Shown here: positions 27,213-37,700 of the stretch, in pieces
How positions within the stretch are numbered: the stretch's first letter is position 1
How the letters are laid out: every line of letters starts with the position of its first letter
Assembly (NCBI GenBank): GCA_964512995.1
Contig: CAZELM010000006.1
Location: 77,413-141,412 of the forward strand
Source of the DNA: CAZELM01 sp964512995
GTDB taxonomy: Bacteria > CSSED10-310
DNA: 64,000 nt
Reading direction: 5' to 3'
The notes under the pieces: generated by a model
Seen by the model: only the letters and a program-made list of their open reading frames with translations
The model's database searches: none
Told to the model about the DNA's origin: nothing
Translations under genes and position numbers: made by a program

Positions 27213-30200
27213 TCACATCGCTGAAATGCGGTTGATCTTCTCGATGTCGCCGGCGATTCGTGCGTCCACGTTCTGCAACGCCTCTGCATCGAACGTGAGA
27301 AGCACCTCCCGGCCGATCGATGCAAAATACAGGATCACCGGAATGACCGGCTGGTGCGGAGCGAGATATTTTTTCAGTGCCAGTGCGTACACTTCCATCT
27401 GAAACCGGTGAATATCCGTATGCTCCGAAATCCACTCATCGATGTTCCGGCCCGGTTCACATAGATCGGTCTTGAAATCGACGATATGCCATACGCCGGA
27501 TTCCAGCCAGATCCGGTCGAATACCCCCTCCACACTCCCACCGGGAAACGGCAATGTAAATGGCAGTTCCGCATGCCCCGGACAGGTTTGGATCGGGTGG
27601 AGCCGCGGCCACGCTCTGATTTTTTCGACCATGCGTTCCAGCCGCTCGACAAACGCATCCGCATCACCGGCCTCGAACCCATAGAACCCGGCACTGCTCC
27701 GGATGTACGCCGAAGCGTCTTCGCCGGAGACCATCTCCGGAGTCTCCAGGAGTTCATGGAACGTCGTGCCGATCGCCCGGGCCGTGTCCACGGCTGATTT
27801 CCCCTGGATCGACCGGAAATGCTCGGGGAGATACAGCACCAGCTCCCGATAATACCGCTCCGGATCCCGATGGAACAGCTCCAGTTCCGTCACCGCAAAG
27901 GTCGTCTGCGTTGCCGGCGGACCCGGAGCCGGACCGACCGCCGGCGGCAGAACCGCCTCCGGGAGATGCAACACGCTCCGGTAAACATCTCCCCCCACAT
28001 CCGGACCCGGAACCGGAGCCGACTCCGGCACGCTCGTGACGATCTCCACCCGCAGCGGTTTTCCGGCCGGTGTCTGGCATGTCTTGCTTCCGGCCTGGAT
28101 ATCGTCCGGGGTCAGCCGGAGCATACCACCGAGCCAGTCCAGCCACGACCGGGGCGGCTCCCGGGGGGTTGCCAACGAGCCGTCTTTTCCGGGTCTGTGC
28201 ACAAAATACAACCGGTCCATGGCGCGGGTGGCGGCAACATAGAACAACCGTTTTTTCTCCGCCCATTCCTTTTCATCCCATTTTTTGCCGATCAGGGCAT
28301 AGGCGACGGTTTCCGTCTTGGTATCTCCCGGAAATCGTTCCGGCAGCCGGATACCGACTCCCAGATCATCGTCAAACAACAGGCATCCTCTGGCCGGTTT
28401 GCGATACGATTCCAGTTCCGTCAGGTAAACGACCGGAAATTCCAGTCCCTTGGCAGCATGAACGGTCATGAGCCGGACCATGTCATCTTCGGCGTTCTCC
28501 GGGATTTCCTCGCCTTCCCGCAACGCGTCCGATCCCTTTCTGATCAGTTGCTGCGCGGTTTCCCGGAGCGGGGCGATGCCTTCCCCATCCCGGGCTGTCA
28601 GGATATCCAGAAACTTTTCGATATTGGCGATGATCCGCGGACCGTTTCCCGACGCGTCATAACTTCCCCACGCACCCGTAATATCGACAATATGCTCCAT
28701 CAATACAGATATCGGTATCTTTCCGGCCAGTGCGTTCGCTTCCCGGAGCCACTGCCGGGCACGATCGATCGCTTCCTGATCCCACTCGGAGAGGTTGCAC
28801 TCCGGCCATTCCCCGGATTCCGCCATCACCCAGGGAAACCCCGGCTGAAACTGATGCAGATAGAGCAGTGCCACATCGCTCAACCCGCACAGCGGTGACC
28901 GCAGACACGACATCAATGCCGCCCGATCCCCTGAATCCGCCAGCCAGCGGATCACGGCGATCATATCCTGGATCTCCAGTTGCTGCCAGAACCCGATTCC
29001 TTTGTAAATGACAAACGGCACACCGGTTTCCTGAAGTCCGGCCTTGAGCGTATCCAGTCGGGTGCGGCGCGGAAACATCACCGCAATATCCCGGTACCGG
29101 ACCGATGTCGTGGCGACCAGTCGCTGGATATGCCGGCCCAGCAACCGCGCCCACCGGCCGGTCGTGTCCGGTTCCTCCAGGCATTCCTCCGGCATCAGAA
29201 CACCGACGGTTCCCGGCGGGTTCTGCGGACCGGGCCGGGCCGCATGGAGCGGTTCGTATGCGATATCGTATTCCGGACCGCCGGTCATGAATGTCTCGCA
29301 CAAGGCATCGATACTATCGAGAATCTCCGGAAGCGAGCGGAAATTGTCTGCCAGTCGCACATCTCCTGCGGCATTTCCGGCCGCTTCCGGGGTCGCTCCA
29401 TGCATCTTCCCGCCGGAAGGCGTCTGTTGTGCGAGTATTTCCTGGCGCACCCGGTTGAATACCGTGACATCCGCTCCCCGGAATCCATAAATCGACTGCT
29501 TGGGATCACCAACGATAAACAGGCGGTCCGGGAGCAGATTTCCGTCATCATCCGATACCAGCGGCCGGATGATCTGCCATTGGACGATATTGGTGTCCTG
29601 AAACTCATCGATCATGAAATACCGGAACCGGTCCTGAAGCCGGTGACGGATGTAATCGCGGTCCGGCGACACGGTCAGAAGCGACACGGTGAACCGTTCC
29701 AGATCGTTGAAACTCAGCGTGGCCGTATCCCGTCGCAGCCGGCAGAGATGTTCCGCGGTTCGTTTGACCAATGGGAGCAGATCCGCGATGGCGATTCGGG
29801 CCCGTTCCTCGATCTCCGGATGATACAGCCCCCGGAGATGGATGAGCGGCTGAAAAAACCGCTGAAGCTCCTGGCCGATTTCCTGCATCTCGTTCCACCG
29901 GGTGGTTTTCCGGGGTTTGCTGCTTTGGTCGAACAGAGCCTCGAATATAAGCTCCAGACCATTGAACCGGCATAAATAGTCGGGATCCGTGAGCGACTGG
30001 AATCCGTTCAGCAAGTTCGTCCGATGCGCTTCCACGGTGTTGTTCAGCCGTTTCAACTGGCCGAGCCGCGACAGATAGTGGGGAATATCCAGCCGGCCGG
30101 TCAGTTCGCGTTCGACCGCTTTCCAGTTCTTTTCCGCGGATGACGGGCACTCGATCATCGATTCGGTCTTCTGAATCCGTTCCGGTTCCGCAGCCCAGGT

Positions 30201-30728
30201 TCCCAGCAGCTCGATCAGTTGCGGCCGATAGAAATACCGCAATGCGGTCTTCAACTGCGCCGGCAGGTCCCGCTCCGCATCCGTCAGCGCCCGGATGGCA
30301 GCTCGTTCCAGCATCTCGGCTTCATCCGATTCGTCCGCAACCGCGAAATGGGGATCGACTCCCGCCGCCAGGGCAAATTCATAGAGCAGTTCCGCGGCGA
30401 ACGAATGGATGGTGGAGATCGGGGCATCGGTCAACGCGTCTCGGATATGAATCCACCGCTCCACCTGATCCGGACGCGAATGGGAATCCGCAATGATTGT
30501 CTCGATATTTTTGCGAATCCGGTCTTTCATTTCCGCGGCGGCTTTTCGCGTGAACGTGATCGCGACAATGTTTCGGGGCGTCAGTTCCGGATGGCGTTTC
30601 AGAATTTCCAGATACCGTTCCACGAGAACGCGGGTTTTACCGGAACCGGCTCCGGCTGTCACGGCAATGTTCCGGTCGAGCCGCAGACAGCGGGATTGGT
30701 CGGCGGTCAAAGAAATGGGGGAACTCAT
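27213..30728 (-). CDS. addA: AddA-like UvrD/Rep helicase with C-terminal RecB-type nuclease
   Basis: 1171 residues from the ATG at 30728, which overlaps the AddB-like stop as ATGA; the frame extends upstream but inside the neighbour. SF1A motifs: AVTAGAGSGKTRVLVERY (Walker A, near 25-31), AITFTRKAAAEM (motif Ia), FMIDEFQDTN (II), VGDPKQSIYGFRGAD (III), LMTVHAAKGLEFPVVYL (V) and FYVAATRAMDRL (VI). A PD-(D/E)XK nuclease closes the protein: GVFDRIWLESG and HIVDFKTDL. It works with AddB in double-strand break processing to 3' tails for RecA. Overlap with AddB means translational coupling and a fixed ratio. AddAB, RexAB and AdnAB are alternatives; the size and two-nuclease arrangement fit AddAB. 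Confidence 0.88.
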   Translation of the reverse strand: MSSPISLTADQSRCLRLDRNIAVTAGAGSGKTRVLVERYLEILKRHPELTPRNIVAITFTRKAAAEMKDRIRKNIETIIADSHSRPDQVERWIHIRDALTDAPISTIHSFAAELLYEFALAAGVDPHFAVADESDEAEMLERAAIRALTDAERDLPAQLKTALRYFYRPQLIELLGTWAAEPERIQKTESMIECPSSAEKNWKAVERELTGRLDIPHYLSRLGQLKRLNNTVEAHRTNLLNGFQSLTDPDYLCRFNGLELIFEALFDQSSKPRKTTRWNEMQEIGQELQRFFQPLIHLRGLYHPEIEERARIAIADLLPLVKRTAEHLCRLRRDTATLSFNDLERFTVSLLTVSPDRDYIRHRLQDRFRYFMIDEFQDTNIVQWQIIRPLVSDDDGNLLPDRLFIVGDPKQSIYGFRGADVTVFNRVRQEILAQQTPSGGKMHGATPEAAGNAAGDVRLADNFRSLPEILDSIDALCETFMTGGPEYDIAYEPLHAARPGPQNPPGTVGVLMPEECLEEPDTTGRWARLLGRHIQRLVATTSVRYRDIAVMFPRRTRLDTLKAGLQETGVPFVIYKGIGFWQQLEIQDMIAVIRWLADSGDRAALMSCLRSPLCGLSDVALLYLHQFQPGFPWVMAESGEWPECNLSEWDQEAIDRARQWLREANALAGKIPISVLMEHIVDITGAWGSYDASGNGPRIIANIEKFLDILTARDGEGIAPLRETAQQLIRKGSDALREGEEIPENAEDDMVRLMTVHAAKGLEFPVVYLTELESYRKPARGCLLFDDDLGVGIRLPERFPGDTKTETVAYALIGKKWDEKEWAEKKRLFYVAATRAMDRLYFVHRPGKDGSLATPREPPRSWLDWLGGMLRLTPDDIQAGSKTCQTPAGKPLRVEIVTSVPESAPVPGPDVGGDVYRSVLHLPEAVLPPAVGPAPGPPATQTTFAVTELELFHRDPERYYRELVLYLPEHFRSIQGKSAVDTARAIGTTFHELLETPEMVSGEDASAYIRSSAGFYGFEAGDADAFVERLERMVEKIRAWPRLHPIQTCPGHAELPFTLPFPGGSVEGVFDRIWLESGVWHIVDFKTDLCEPGRNIDEWISEHTDIHRFQMEVYALALKKYLAPHQPVIPVILYFASIGREVLLTFDAEALQNVDARIAGDIEKINRISAM

Positions 30729-33700
30729 GCGTTGATCCGTTTCCTGCACAGATCGTGGAGCCGGCAGTCTCCGCACAGCGATTCATCTTCGATATCCGGG
30801 AACATTCCGGTGCGGATATTTCGGGCGGCCTGGAGAATGACGTCCACGAGCTGATCGAAATACGTGTCAAAAGTTGATGGATCATCGGGCTTCTGCCGGC
30901 TGCCATACAACAGAGATGCGGCTGAAGCGGTATGGCGGCCTTTCACGGGATAGATCCGGCATCCTTCCCGGACGGAAACTTGATAGTAGCATCCGATGTC
31001 TGCGGGGACATGGTGAATCTGCTGGAACGCGGCCATGTAAACAGGAATCTGGATACTCTTGAATCCATTGATATCATCGGATTTCGGGCATTTTCCGGTC
31101 TTGTAGTCGTAGATGACATGGGAGCCGGTGGGCAGCCATGCATCGACCCGGTCGATCACGCCGCGGAGTTTCACCGGATCATAACCCGGTTTGTCGAAGA
31201 TCACCGGTTGATTCTCATCGAACCCGAATCGCCACTCCAGCCACCGGGGCTGGAGATTCGGATCGATTTTGGATTCCGTTTCCGTAAACAGCCCCGCGAG
31301 TCCGCTGTATCGGGATTCCGGGTGGCCGATGATCATGCTCAGATCCTCATCGGCGTAAATTCCGGAAAAATCGTGATCTGTGAAGTATTGGCGTGCGATC
31401 TCCCGGAATCGTTCAGTGGCCGTCTCCCGATCGGATTCCGCCACCCGGCCGGCTCCGGCCTGTATCCGTTCGCGGTACACCATGTGGAGCACGTGGTGGA
31501 TGAAGGTTCCGATCTCCAGCGGATCCAGCATCTCCTCCGGCTCCCGGCTCTCCTGAACATTGAGCAGGTTCTGGAAAAAGAAGATTTTGGGGCAGTTCAG
31601 GTATGATTCCAGCATCGTCACGCCCATCGGCTCCGATGGATCGAACCGGTTTCCGATGAGAGCCGGCCAGTGGCTCGAAAGATCCCCGCTGTACGTGCCG
31701 ATCGGGTGTTTCCGGTCGAGTTCTGCGGCCAGTCCCAGGATCATGGATCGATAGGCGGGAGACCGGGGCCATGATTCGACCGGTCCGGATCGGATGGTCC
31801 GGGTCCGGCATCGCATATCTTCCAGGGTGTTGAGCGGAAGTGGAGGCGGTACAACCGGTTCCTGACCGGTGCACACTTCCAGTAGCCGCGTCCACAACGG
31901 GCTGGGCAGTATGGTTTCCTCGCCTTCCCACATCGGCCGGGAGATTGTCAGGGAGGTGGTTGGGGTCAGCAGGATTCGAACCATATCGGTCGCCGACTGA
32001 TAATAGGTGTACCGGGCGGGGAGATGCAGAATCAGGTTGCGGACCGGGAGATTCCAGAACGCCGAAGGTGGCTCCCGGGCAGGGAATGCGGATTCGGTCA
32101 ATCCTCCCAGGTAGACGTGGTCGAATGTCAGTCCGCGCACTTCGAGAAGACCCATGACGGGAATCCCCGTTTCCGACTGGTTGCTCAACGGGTATTCGAT
32201 GTCGGAAAAAAGCTGAGGGAGCATCTCCCGGAATTCCTGGAACGGGATGATCCGGGAGGTGTCCAGCCGGGCCAGGACCGGTTCGATCTCATCGAAAAAG
32301 GTGATGAGCCGGCGATAGGCGCGGATGGAATACTCCAGTTGATCGTGTATCGCTTCGGACCCATGAGCATACTCCCCGGCCAGATTCTCCAGTTGACGGT
32401 GGATCTGGAACCGGTCGAGAACGGTCCGGAGTTTTTCCAGGTGATGGGGGAGCGTATCCGGCTCCTGGAGCGGCTCCAGAATGGCGAACAGCTCCGCCAG
32501 TTTTTCCGTGAACATCTCCAATCGAGCCGCCGGATCATTCTTCTGATCGTTCCGCAGCAGGCCGGCTTTCCAGCGGAGCTTTTCGAGCCAGCGTTGTTTC
32601 CCGCGGATCATTTTCAATGCCCGGGACCAGGTGTCCAACTCCCGATGCGGAATGAATCCGTTCCCGTGCAGGGGCGTCAGAACGAGTGGATCCTGCAGAA
32701 GCGCCAGCAGATCGATCCGGTGAAACTCGGGTGGGATGGCCAAAATGGTGCGGATGGTGGCGAAAATGGATGAGGATGTGAATGGGAGCGGCTGTCCGAT
32801 GGCATATGGGATACCATACCGCATGAAAATCCGCCGGATCAGGGGAGCGTACGTCTGCAGGTTCGGAAACGTGACACACATCTGATCCAGAGCCGGCGGG
32901 TCGTCCGATGTGATACGGTGTTTGATATCCCGGGCGATGGCAATGACTTCATCTCGGATCGTCCGGGCTTCGATCACTCGGAGTTCTCCCGAAACAGGGA
33001 CTGTCTCCCGGATGGGATGCTCCGAAGCGAACGACCGTGCAGCCGTTGTAAGGGAATTTTCCGGCGGCAGGGTTTGAGCGGGGAGCCATCCCTGCTGCCG
33101 GTCGAACGTGTCGTGCGTCATCCACCGGGCATCGGGAAAGGCCGCCTGGAGTGCGATCCGGGTGGGCTGGAATACGGTTGCATCACCATCGATCCCGGAC
33201 CAGAACAGGTGGGTTTCCATGAACCGGCAGAGGACCTGAAGCAGTTCGAGCTGGGGATCGGTGAAATCGGTGAATCCATCGATGATCAGACGGGTCCATG
33301 GCAGCCGGTGGCGGATGTCGGGTGGATCGGTCTGGCGGCACAGCATATCCCGGACCGCGAGCTGCATGCCGAAGGGATCGAGCCAGTGATGCGCATGGAG
33401 GAACGCTTCATACGCTTCAAACACACCGGCCAGGTAGACGCCATAGCCTTCCATGGCATCCGGAAGCGCCATGAGATCCTCGGACCGGAATCCGGCCCGT
33501 TCCAGCTCAAAAATATGCCGGGCGGATTCCCGGACAAATCCGGCGGTTGGCAGTGGCGTGGGAACAGCCTGGAACAGCTCGGATTGGATGGCATTGCTCA
33601 GAACGTCGAACAGGGCGAATGTGGCGGCATCTCCGGAAATCAGGGATTCGGAATGACCGGTCGCACGGTACAATTTTTCGAAAAGCTGGTCGAACTGCAT

Positions 33701-33910
33701 GATCCGGGGCGGGAAACCCCCTCCCATGATGGCAAACATGGTATTGATCTGTGAGCGTTTCCGGTGAGACGGCACCAGATACAAGGTGGCTGCATTCTGT
33801 TCCAGAGAGGCTTTCAGAACCCGTTGTGTGAAAAACCGGGATCGGGTGATATCTGCCGGAGGGCCATGGATGATCTGGATGGCAGGGATGCCCGGGTCTT
33901 GACTCGTCAT
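30725..33910 (-). CDS. addB: AddB-like helicase-nuclease subunit with iron-sulfur nuclease domain
   Basis: 1061 residues. The N-terminus (IQIIHGPPADITRSRFFTQR, then LYLVPSHRKRSQI) fits the AddB/RexB first domain, but the Walker A position (GPPADITRS) lacks GK[ST], so ATP binding is probably lost. The C-terminal nuclease has GVIDRVDAW, IYDYKTGK and QIPVYMAAF. One Cys before the nuclease (LNCPKIFFF) and three at the end (CGDCRLHDLC) form the 4Fe-4S staple of AddB-type nucleases. The start ATG overlaps the stop of the upstream LUD gene by one base (TAATG), and its stop overlaps addA, so all three are translated as a unit. It is the partner of AddA in recombinational repair. Confidence 0.85.
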   Translation of the reverse strand: MTSQDPGIPAIQIIHGPPADITRSRFFTQRVLKASLEQNAATLYLVPSHRKRSQINTMFAIMGGGFPPRIMQFDQLFEKLYRATGHSESLISGDAATFALFDVLSNAIQSELFQAVPTPLPTAGFVRESARHIFELERAGFRSEDLMALPDAMEGYGVYLAGVFEAYEAFLHAHHWLDPFGMQLAVRDMLCRQTDPPDIRHRLPWTRLIIDGFTDFTDPQLELLQVLCRFMETHLFWSGIDGDATVFQPTRIALQAAFPDARWMTHDTFDRQQGWLPAQTLPPENSLTTAARSFASEHPIRETVPVSGELRVIEARTIRDEVIAIARDIKHRITSDDPPALDQMCVTFPNLQTYAPLIRRIFMRYGIPYAIGQPLPFTSSSIFATIRTILAIPPEFHRIDLLALLQDPLVLTPLHGNGFIPHRELDTWSRALKMIRGKQRWLEKLRWKAGLLRNDQKNDPAARLEMFTEKLAELFAILEPLQEPDTLPHHLEKLRTVLDRFQIHRQLENLAGEYAHGSEAIHDQLEYSIRAYRRLITFFDEIEPVLARLDTSRIIPFQEFREMLPQLFSDIEYPLSNQSETGIPVMGLLEVRGLTFDHVYLGGLTESAFPAREPPSAFWNLPVRNLILHLPARYTYYQSATDMVRILLTPTTSLTISRPMWEGEETILPSPLWTRLLEVCTGQEPVVPPPLPLNTLEDMRCRTRTIRSGPVESWPRSPAYRSMILGLAAELDRKHPIGTYSGDLSSHWPALIGNRFDPSEPMGVTMLESYLNCPKIFFFQNLLNVQESREPEEMLDPLEIGTFIHHVLHMVYRERIQAGAGRVAESDRETATERFREIARQYFTDHDFSGIYADEDLSMIIGHPESRYSGLAGLFTETESKIDPNLQPRWLEWRFGFDENQPVIFDKPGYDPVKLRGVIDRVDAWLPTGSHVIYDYKTGKCPKSDDINGFKSIQIPVYMAAFQQIHHVPADIGCYYQVSVREGCRIYPVKGRHTASAASLLYGSRQKPDDPSTFDTYFDQLVDVILQAARNIRTGMFPDIEDESLCGDCRLHDLCRKRINA

Positions 33911-34584
33911 TAAAACCCCAGTTCTTCACCGACCAGGATCACGTGCATCCGATTTTTGTCCCGCTGCCAGTCGATGATCGTGGTGACGCAGCAGATCCGG
34001 TCTTCCGCGTCGCAATCCGAGCATTCCAGTTCAGTCAGGCAGGGCGTATCCCGGTTCAGTCGATAACAGTTCATGGGAGCGGCGATGGTGTCGATCCGGA
34101 GCATGGCGGCATTGACATCGACGACGACTTTGTTCAGGCCGGTGACGACGATCACTTTGGAGGGGCCGAAGGCCATGGCAGCGACGCGGTTGGCCATGCC
34201 GTCCCGGTTGACCAGGATCCCATCGTGGGTGATGGCGTTGGTGGAGCAGAGAAAGACATCCGCGAGAAGCGATTTTCCGCGCAGTGCCATGCGATCCTCC
34301 ATCGACAGACCCGGCGCATAAGGGTCGATGAACTGAAACCGGGATTCCTGGAGTAATGCGGCGCGGATGCCGGTTTCCTCGAGCGTGATGGAGCCGCCCT
34401 GGGAGACAACGGCACCATCCGGGATCAGGGACAGCGCGATCGATCGGGCATCGCTTCTTGTGGGCGCATAATACCCGTTGATGTGACGGTTGGTGAGATT
34501 GTCGATGATCTTCCGGCCGAGTGCTTCGGAATACTTCCCGGGGATCATTCGGGATGGAAGGGAGTGGTTCGAGTGATGGTCCAT
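33910..34584 (-). CDS. LUD-domain protein (lactate utilization LutC/YkgG-like)
   Basis: 224 residues. Seen: YAPTRSDARSIALSLIPDG, VVSQGGSITLEETGI, LADVFLCSTNAITHDGILVN, GPSKVIVVTGLNKVV and NRDTPC with ECSDCDAEDRICC: the standalone LUD-domain family. LutC-type LUD proteins take part in lactate oxidation with LutA and LutB; those partners are absent here. The Cys-rich C-terminal segment may hold a metal or cluster. GGAGG lies nine bases before the ATG. It is the first gene of the coupled LUD-addB-addA unit, an association that has no obvious biochemical reason. Function in this context unknown. Confidence 0.8.
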   Translation of the reverse strand: MDHHSNHSLPSRMIPGKYSEALGRKIIDNLTNRHINGYYAPTRSDARSIALSLIPDGAVVSQGGSITLEETGIRAALLQESRFQFIDPYAPGLSMEDRMALRGKSLLADVFLCSTNAITHDGILVNRDGMANRVAAMAFGPSKVIVVTGLNKVVVDVNAAMLRIDTIAAPMNCYRLNRDTPCLTELECSDCDAEDRICCVTTIIDWQRDKNRMHVILVGEELGF

Positions 34585-34731
34585 AATCAGTATCCTCCAG
34601 TTTAGATGTCAGTTTAACAGAAAATGTGCAGAAAAAAAAAGATATGTTTTGACCTCATGCCCAACCTTTTCCGTGAATCTGGCGGGGCATAAGTGCGAAT
34701 TGGCGGAAATGAAAACACTCTTTTCAGTTCG

Positions 34732-37700
34732 CTACCCGTTTTCGTTCAACCGGCGTGGGGTTCCATATCCGGAGAATTCAACCAGATAGATATAGCCTCG
34801 CCGTCGAGCGGGTCCCGTCCAACATCTCAAAAAGGTGGTACCATGTGTTTCGTCATGCTGCCGGGTGTCTTCCAGTGTACATCGATAAATGTTGGAGACT
34901 CTGAATCCATCGATGAGTCTACTCTCTTTCGCTTTAGCCGTTATTGTGTCGGAGCTATCTCTATTTAAACAAGCGATTGGAAAATCCTGATAATACAAGA
35001 ACCATTTATTATGTCTTTTCAAAGACACAGCAGCTCCCACTTTCAATGTCCGCTCGATCCGGTTGAACACGCGGTTCCCATAGGCAGTCGCACCCCAACT
35101 GATAAAAAATTTTTTCAGTCCACTGGGAACGTCAATCCCCAAGCCATTAATGATCGCTTCTGGAGATGTATATTCTCTCCCGTTGATCAGCGCTTTTTCT
35201 TTTTCGCCATAGTATGCAACCAGCCGATATTTTGCCCGAGTGTATGCAACATACATCAGCCGCCGTTCTTCTTCGATGTATTCCCGGAAGGATTCAGTGT
35301 CCCCTGGCTTTTGTGCCAAGTCCTGGAATGAAGCAGGTATCACTACCGCATCGAACTCCAGGCCTTTCACCTTGTGCATGGTCGTCAAAACAATTTCAGT
35401 GGAGCGATCTTGCAGCCCTATCGATTTCGAATGATTGGCGTACATTTTACCCAACTGACCATCGCCTTTCCGGGACACCTCCTGAATGAACTCCAGCAGG
35501 TCGTCATAGGTCGAGTCCTCTTTTCGTTCCTGATCGAACTCCAGCAAAAGACACATGAAGACATCGGCGTAATAATAATCCCAGTCCGGGAACCGAACCC
35601 GCAGATTAGACTCAAACGTTCTGTACTGATCGAGGACATCCGATGAGATTCGCTTTTCACGCCGGGACTCACAGAAATGCTCCATGATCCAGGCGATCTC
35701 CCGGATTCGTGTGAACTCTTCGCCTTCACCCTGAATCCGGGTTCGGATGTTCCAATTCTGGGTCTCCTTTTCCTGTTCGATCAGGTTGTATGCCCGGAAT
35801 AACTCATTATTGATACGAAACATGACCGCAATCTGGCGATAATGCTCCTTGGTTTCCGGATGAGTTTCTGCAATCAACTCCCCCAGTTTCTGTATCCACT
35901 CATTGTTGATACCGGTGCATCTAATAAGATCCATGCAATTATGGGATGCATTTTTCAGAGGCTTTAATGGCTTTACATTAAACCGGTCACGGTTATGAGA
36001 AAGAAACCATACCGCTGCTTCCAGTATCCGTGAATAGGAACGGTGGTTCTCTGTGATATGCATTTCGACCGGACTATACCGTCTGGCAAAAGCATCATAA
36101 CACTCTCTGGGACTTCTGGATCCGCCGGCTGAAACCCGTTCGTATCCGTAGATGCTCTGATTGGGATCTCCGATCACCATGACAAATGCGCGGGATGGAT
36201 CGGCGATTCGATACAATAATTTCAACCGGTCTTTGGTGATATCCTGAAATTCATCCACGAAAACGTATTTAATGACACCGAGCCGATTAGCGATGATACC
36301 GGGCTGGTTCTTTGCGGTTTTGATGAATTGGGGAACCCATTGATCAAACGTCAGATCCCGGACCGATTCCCTCAGACAGTATTTGCAGAAACCGTGAAAC
36401 GTGAACACCTTCAGCCGGTGAACCATGTATGCATAACCCAGAGATTTGAACAGGTTTGCCAGCCGCTCTTTCAGCTCGACAACGACCGCCCGGTTGTACG
36501 CCAGCACCAGGATATTCTCGGGTTGGATGGCTTCTGTATGCATGAACCGGGCCACCCGCAGGATGAGTGTCCGCGTTTTGCCGCTTCCGGGTCCCGCGAT
36601 AACCTGGATATTCTGATTCATATCCGCTTTGTAAATTGCTTTCTGTTCGTCTCTCAGCTCTTCAAATTCTTCCGTCAATGCTGCATCTCGAAAGGCTTTT
36701 ATGGCATCATGATCTTCACCGAAGTGACTGATCAGCAGCGAGATGATTTCTCCGGAATCCCGGCAACTGAAATACCGCGTGATAAACGCATCTTTTTCTT
36801 TTTTGTCATGAATCTCTGAGAGGCATTCGAGAGCAATCAGCCGCAACTCCCGTAATTTTTGAGTAGCCTGAAATTCGTCGTACATGTCCTTGTCAGGGGA
36901 ATGGTTTTCTTCATGCCGGATATCTATTTTGGATTGGAGATACAACTCGATTCCCATGGGAAGAAACGAGCCGTCATAATGCAGATATCCCAGCCATTTC
37001 GCAAACGAAAACAGATTCTCGATATATTCGATGCTTTTTTCCTCCAGACCCAGTTTCAGGATGAGATCGGACACCTCGTACCGGTGAATATTTTGGGTGA
37101 TAAAGGTATCCGTGACCTCCATCAACAGGGATATCAGATCTTTTTTGAACTCCCGGAGAAAGGCTTTCCATTCTGTTTTCTGTCTGCACCCGTTGTAAAT
37201 GACCTGAACCACTTTGGCATTCTGGCCGATAACATGTGTATATAATGTCTGATGTCTCACAGTGGGAATAAAATCCGTCAGCGTAAAAGCGAATTTAACC
37301 TTGTTTTGCTCAAAATCCTGTTGTTCCTTGTGAATGCGTTTATCATCGATCAATGGACTGCCACGGCCATCTGATTTCAGACACCAGGGCATCGTATGCG
37401 GATTGAAAATATCGGGAACAATCATCCGCTTCAGTTCATCCAGGATGGCTCCATCGAACTGAATCTGTTGTTTTTCGGGGATCATCTCCATCAACTGAAC
37501 CGTCATCCGTGACACGGCTTCAACCGTCGGATAAAATGGGTCGTTATGCGCTTCGTTTACATGTTTTAACTCATCCATCTTTTTTTTCGTCGGGTAAAGC
37601 GTAATCTTGTTTTCGTAGTTCAGGATCTGCTGTTTCTGGCATTTGAAAATCAGTTTCAGTAATTCAGAGGTGTTTGAACATTGGACCGCGGACAGCAGCC

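Noticed and set aside
27754..29975. Several 150-360 codon frames opposite or out of frame with the AddA-like gene
   Set aside because: The GC-rich third positions of addA suppress stops in the other frames; no family motifs, no ribosome sites.
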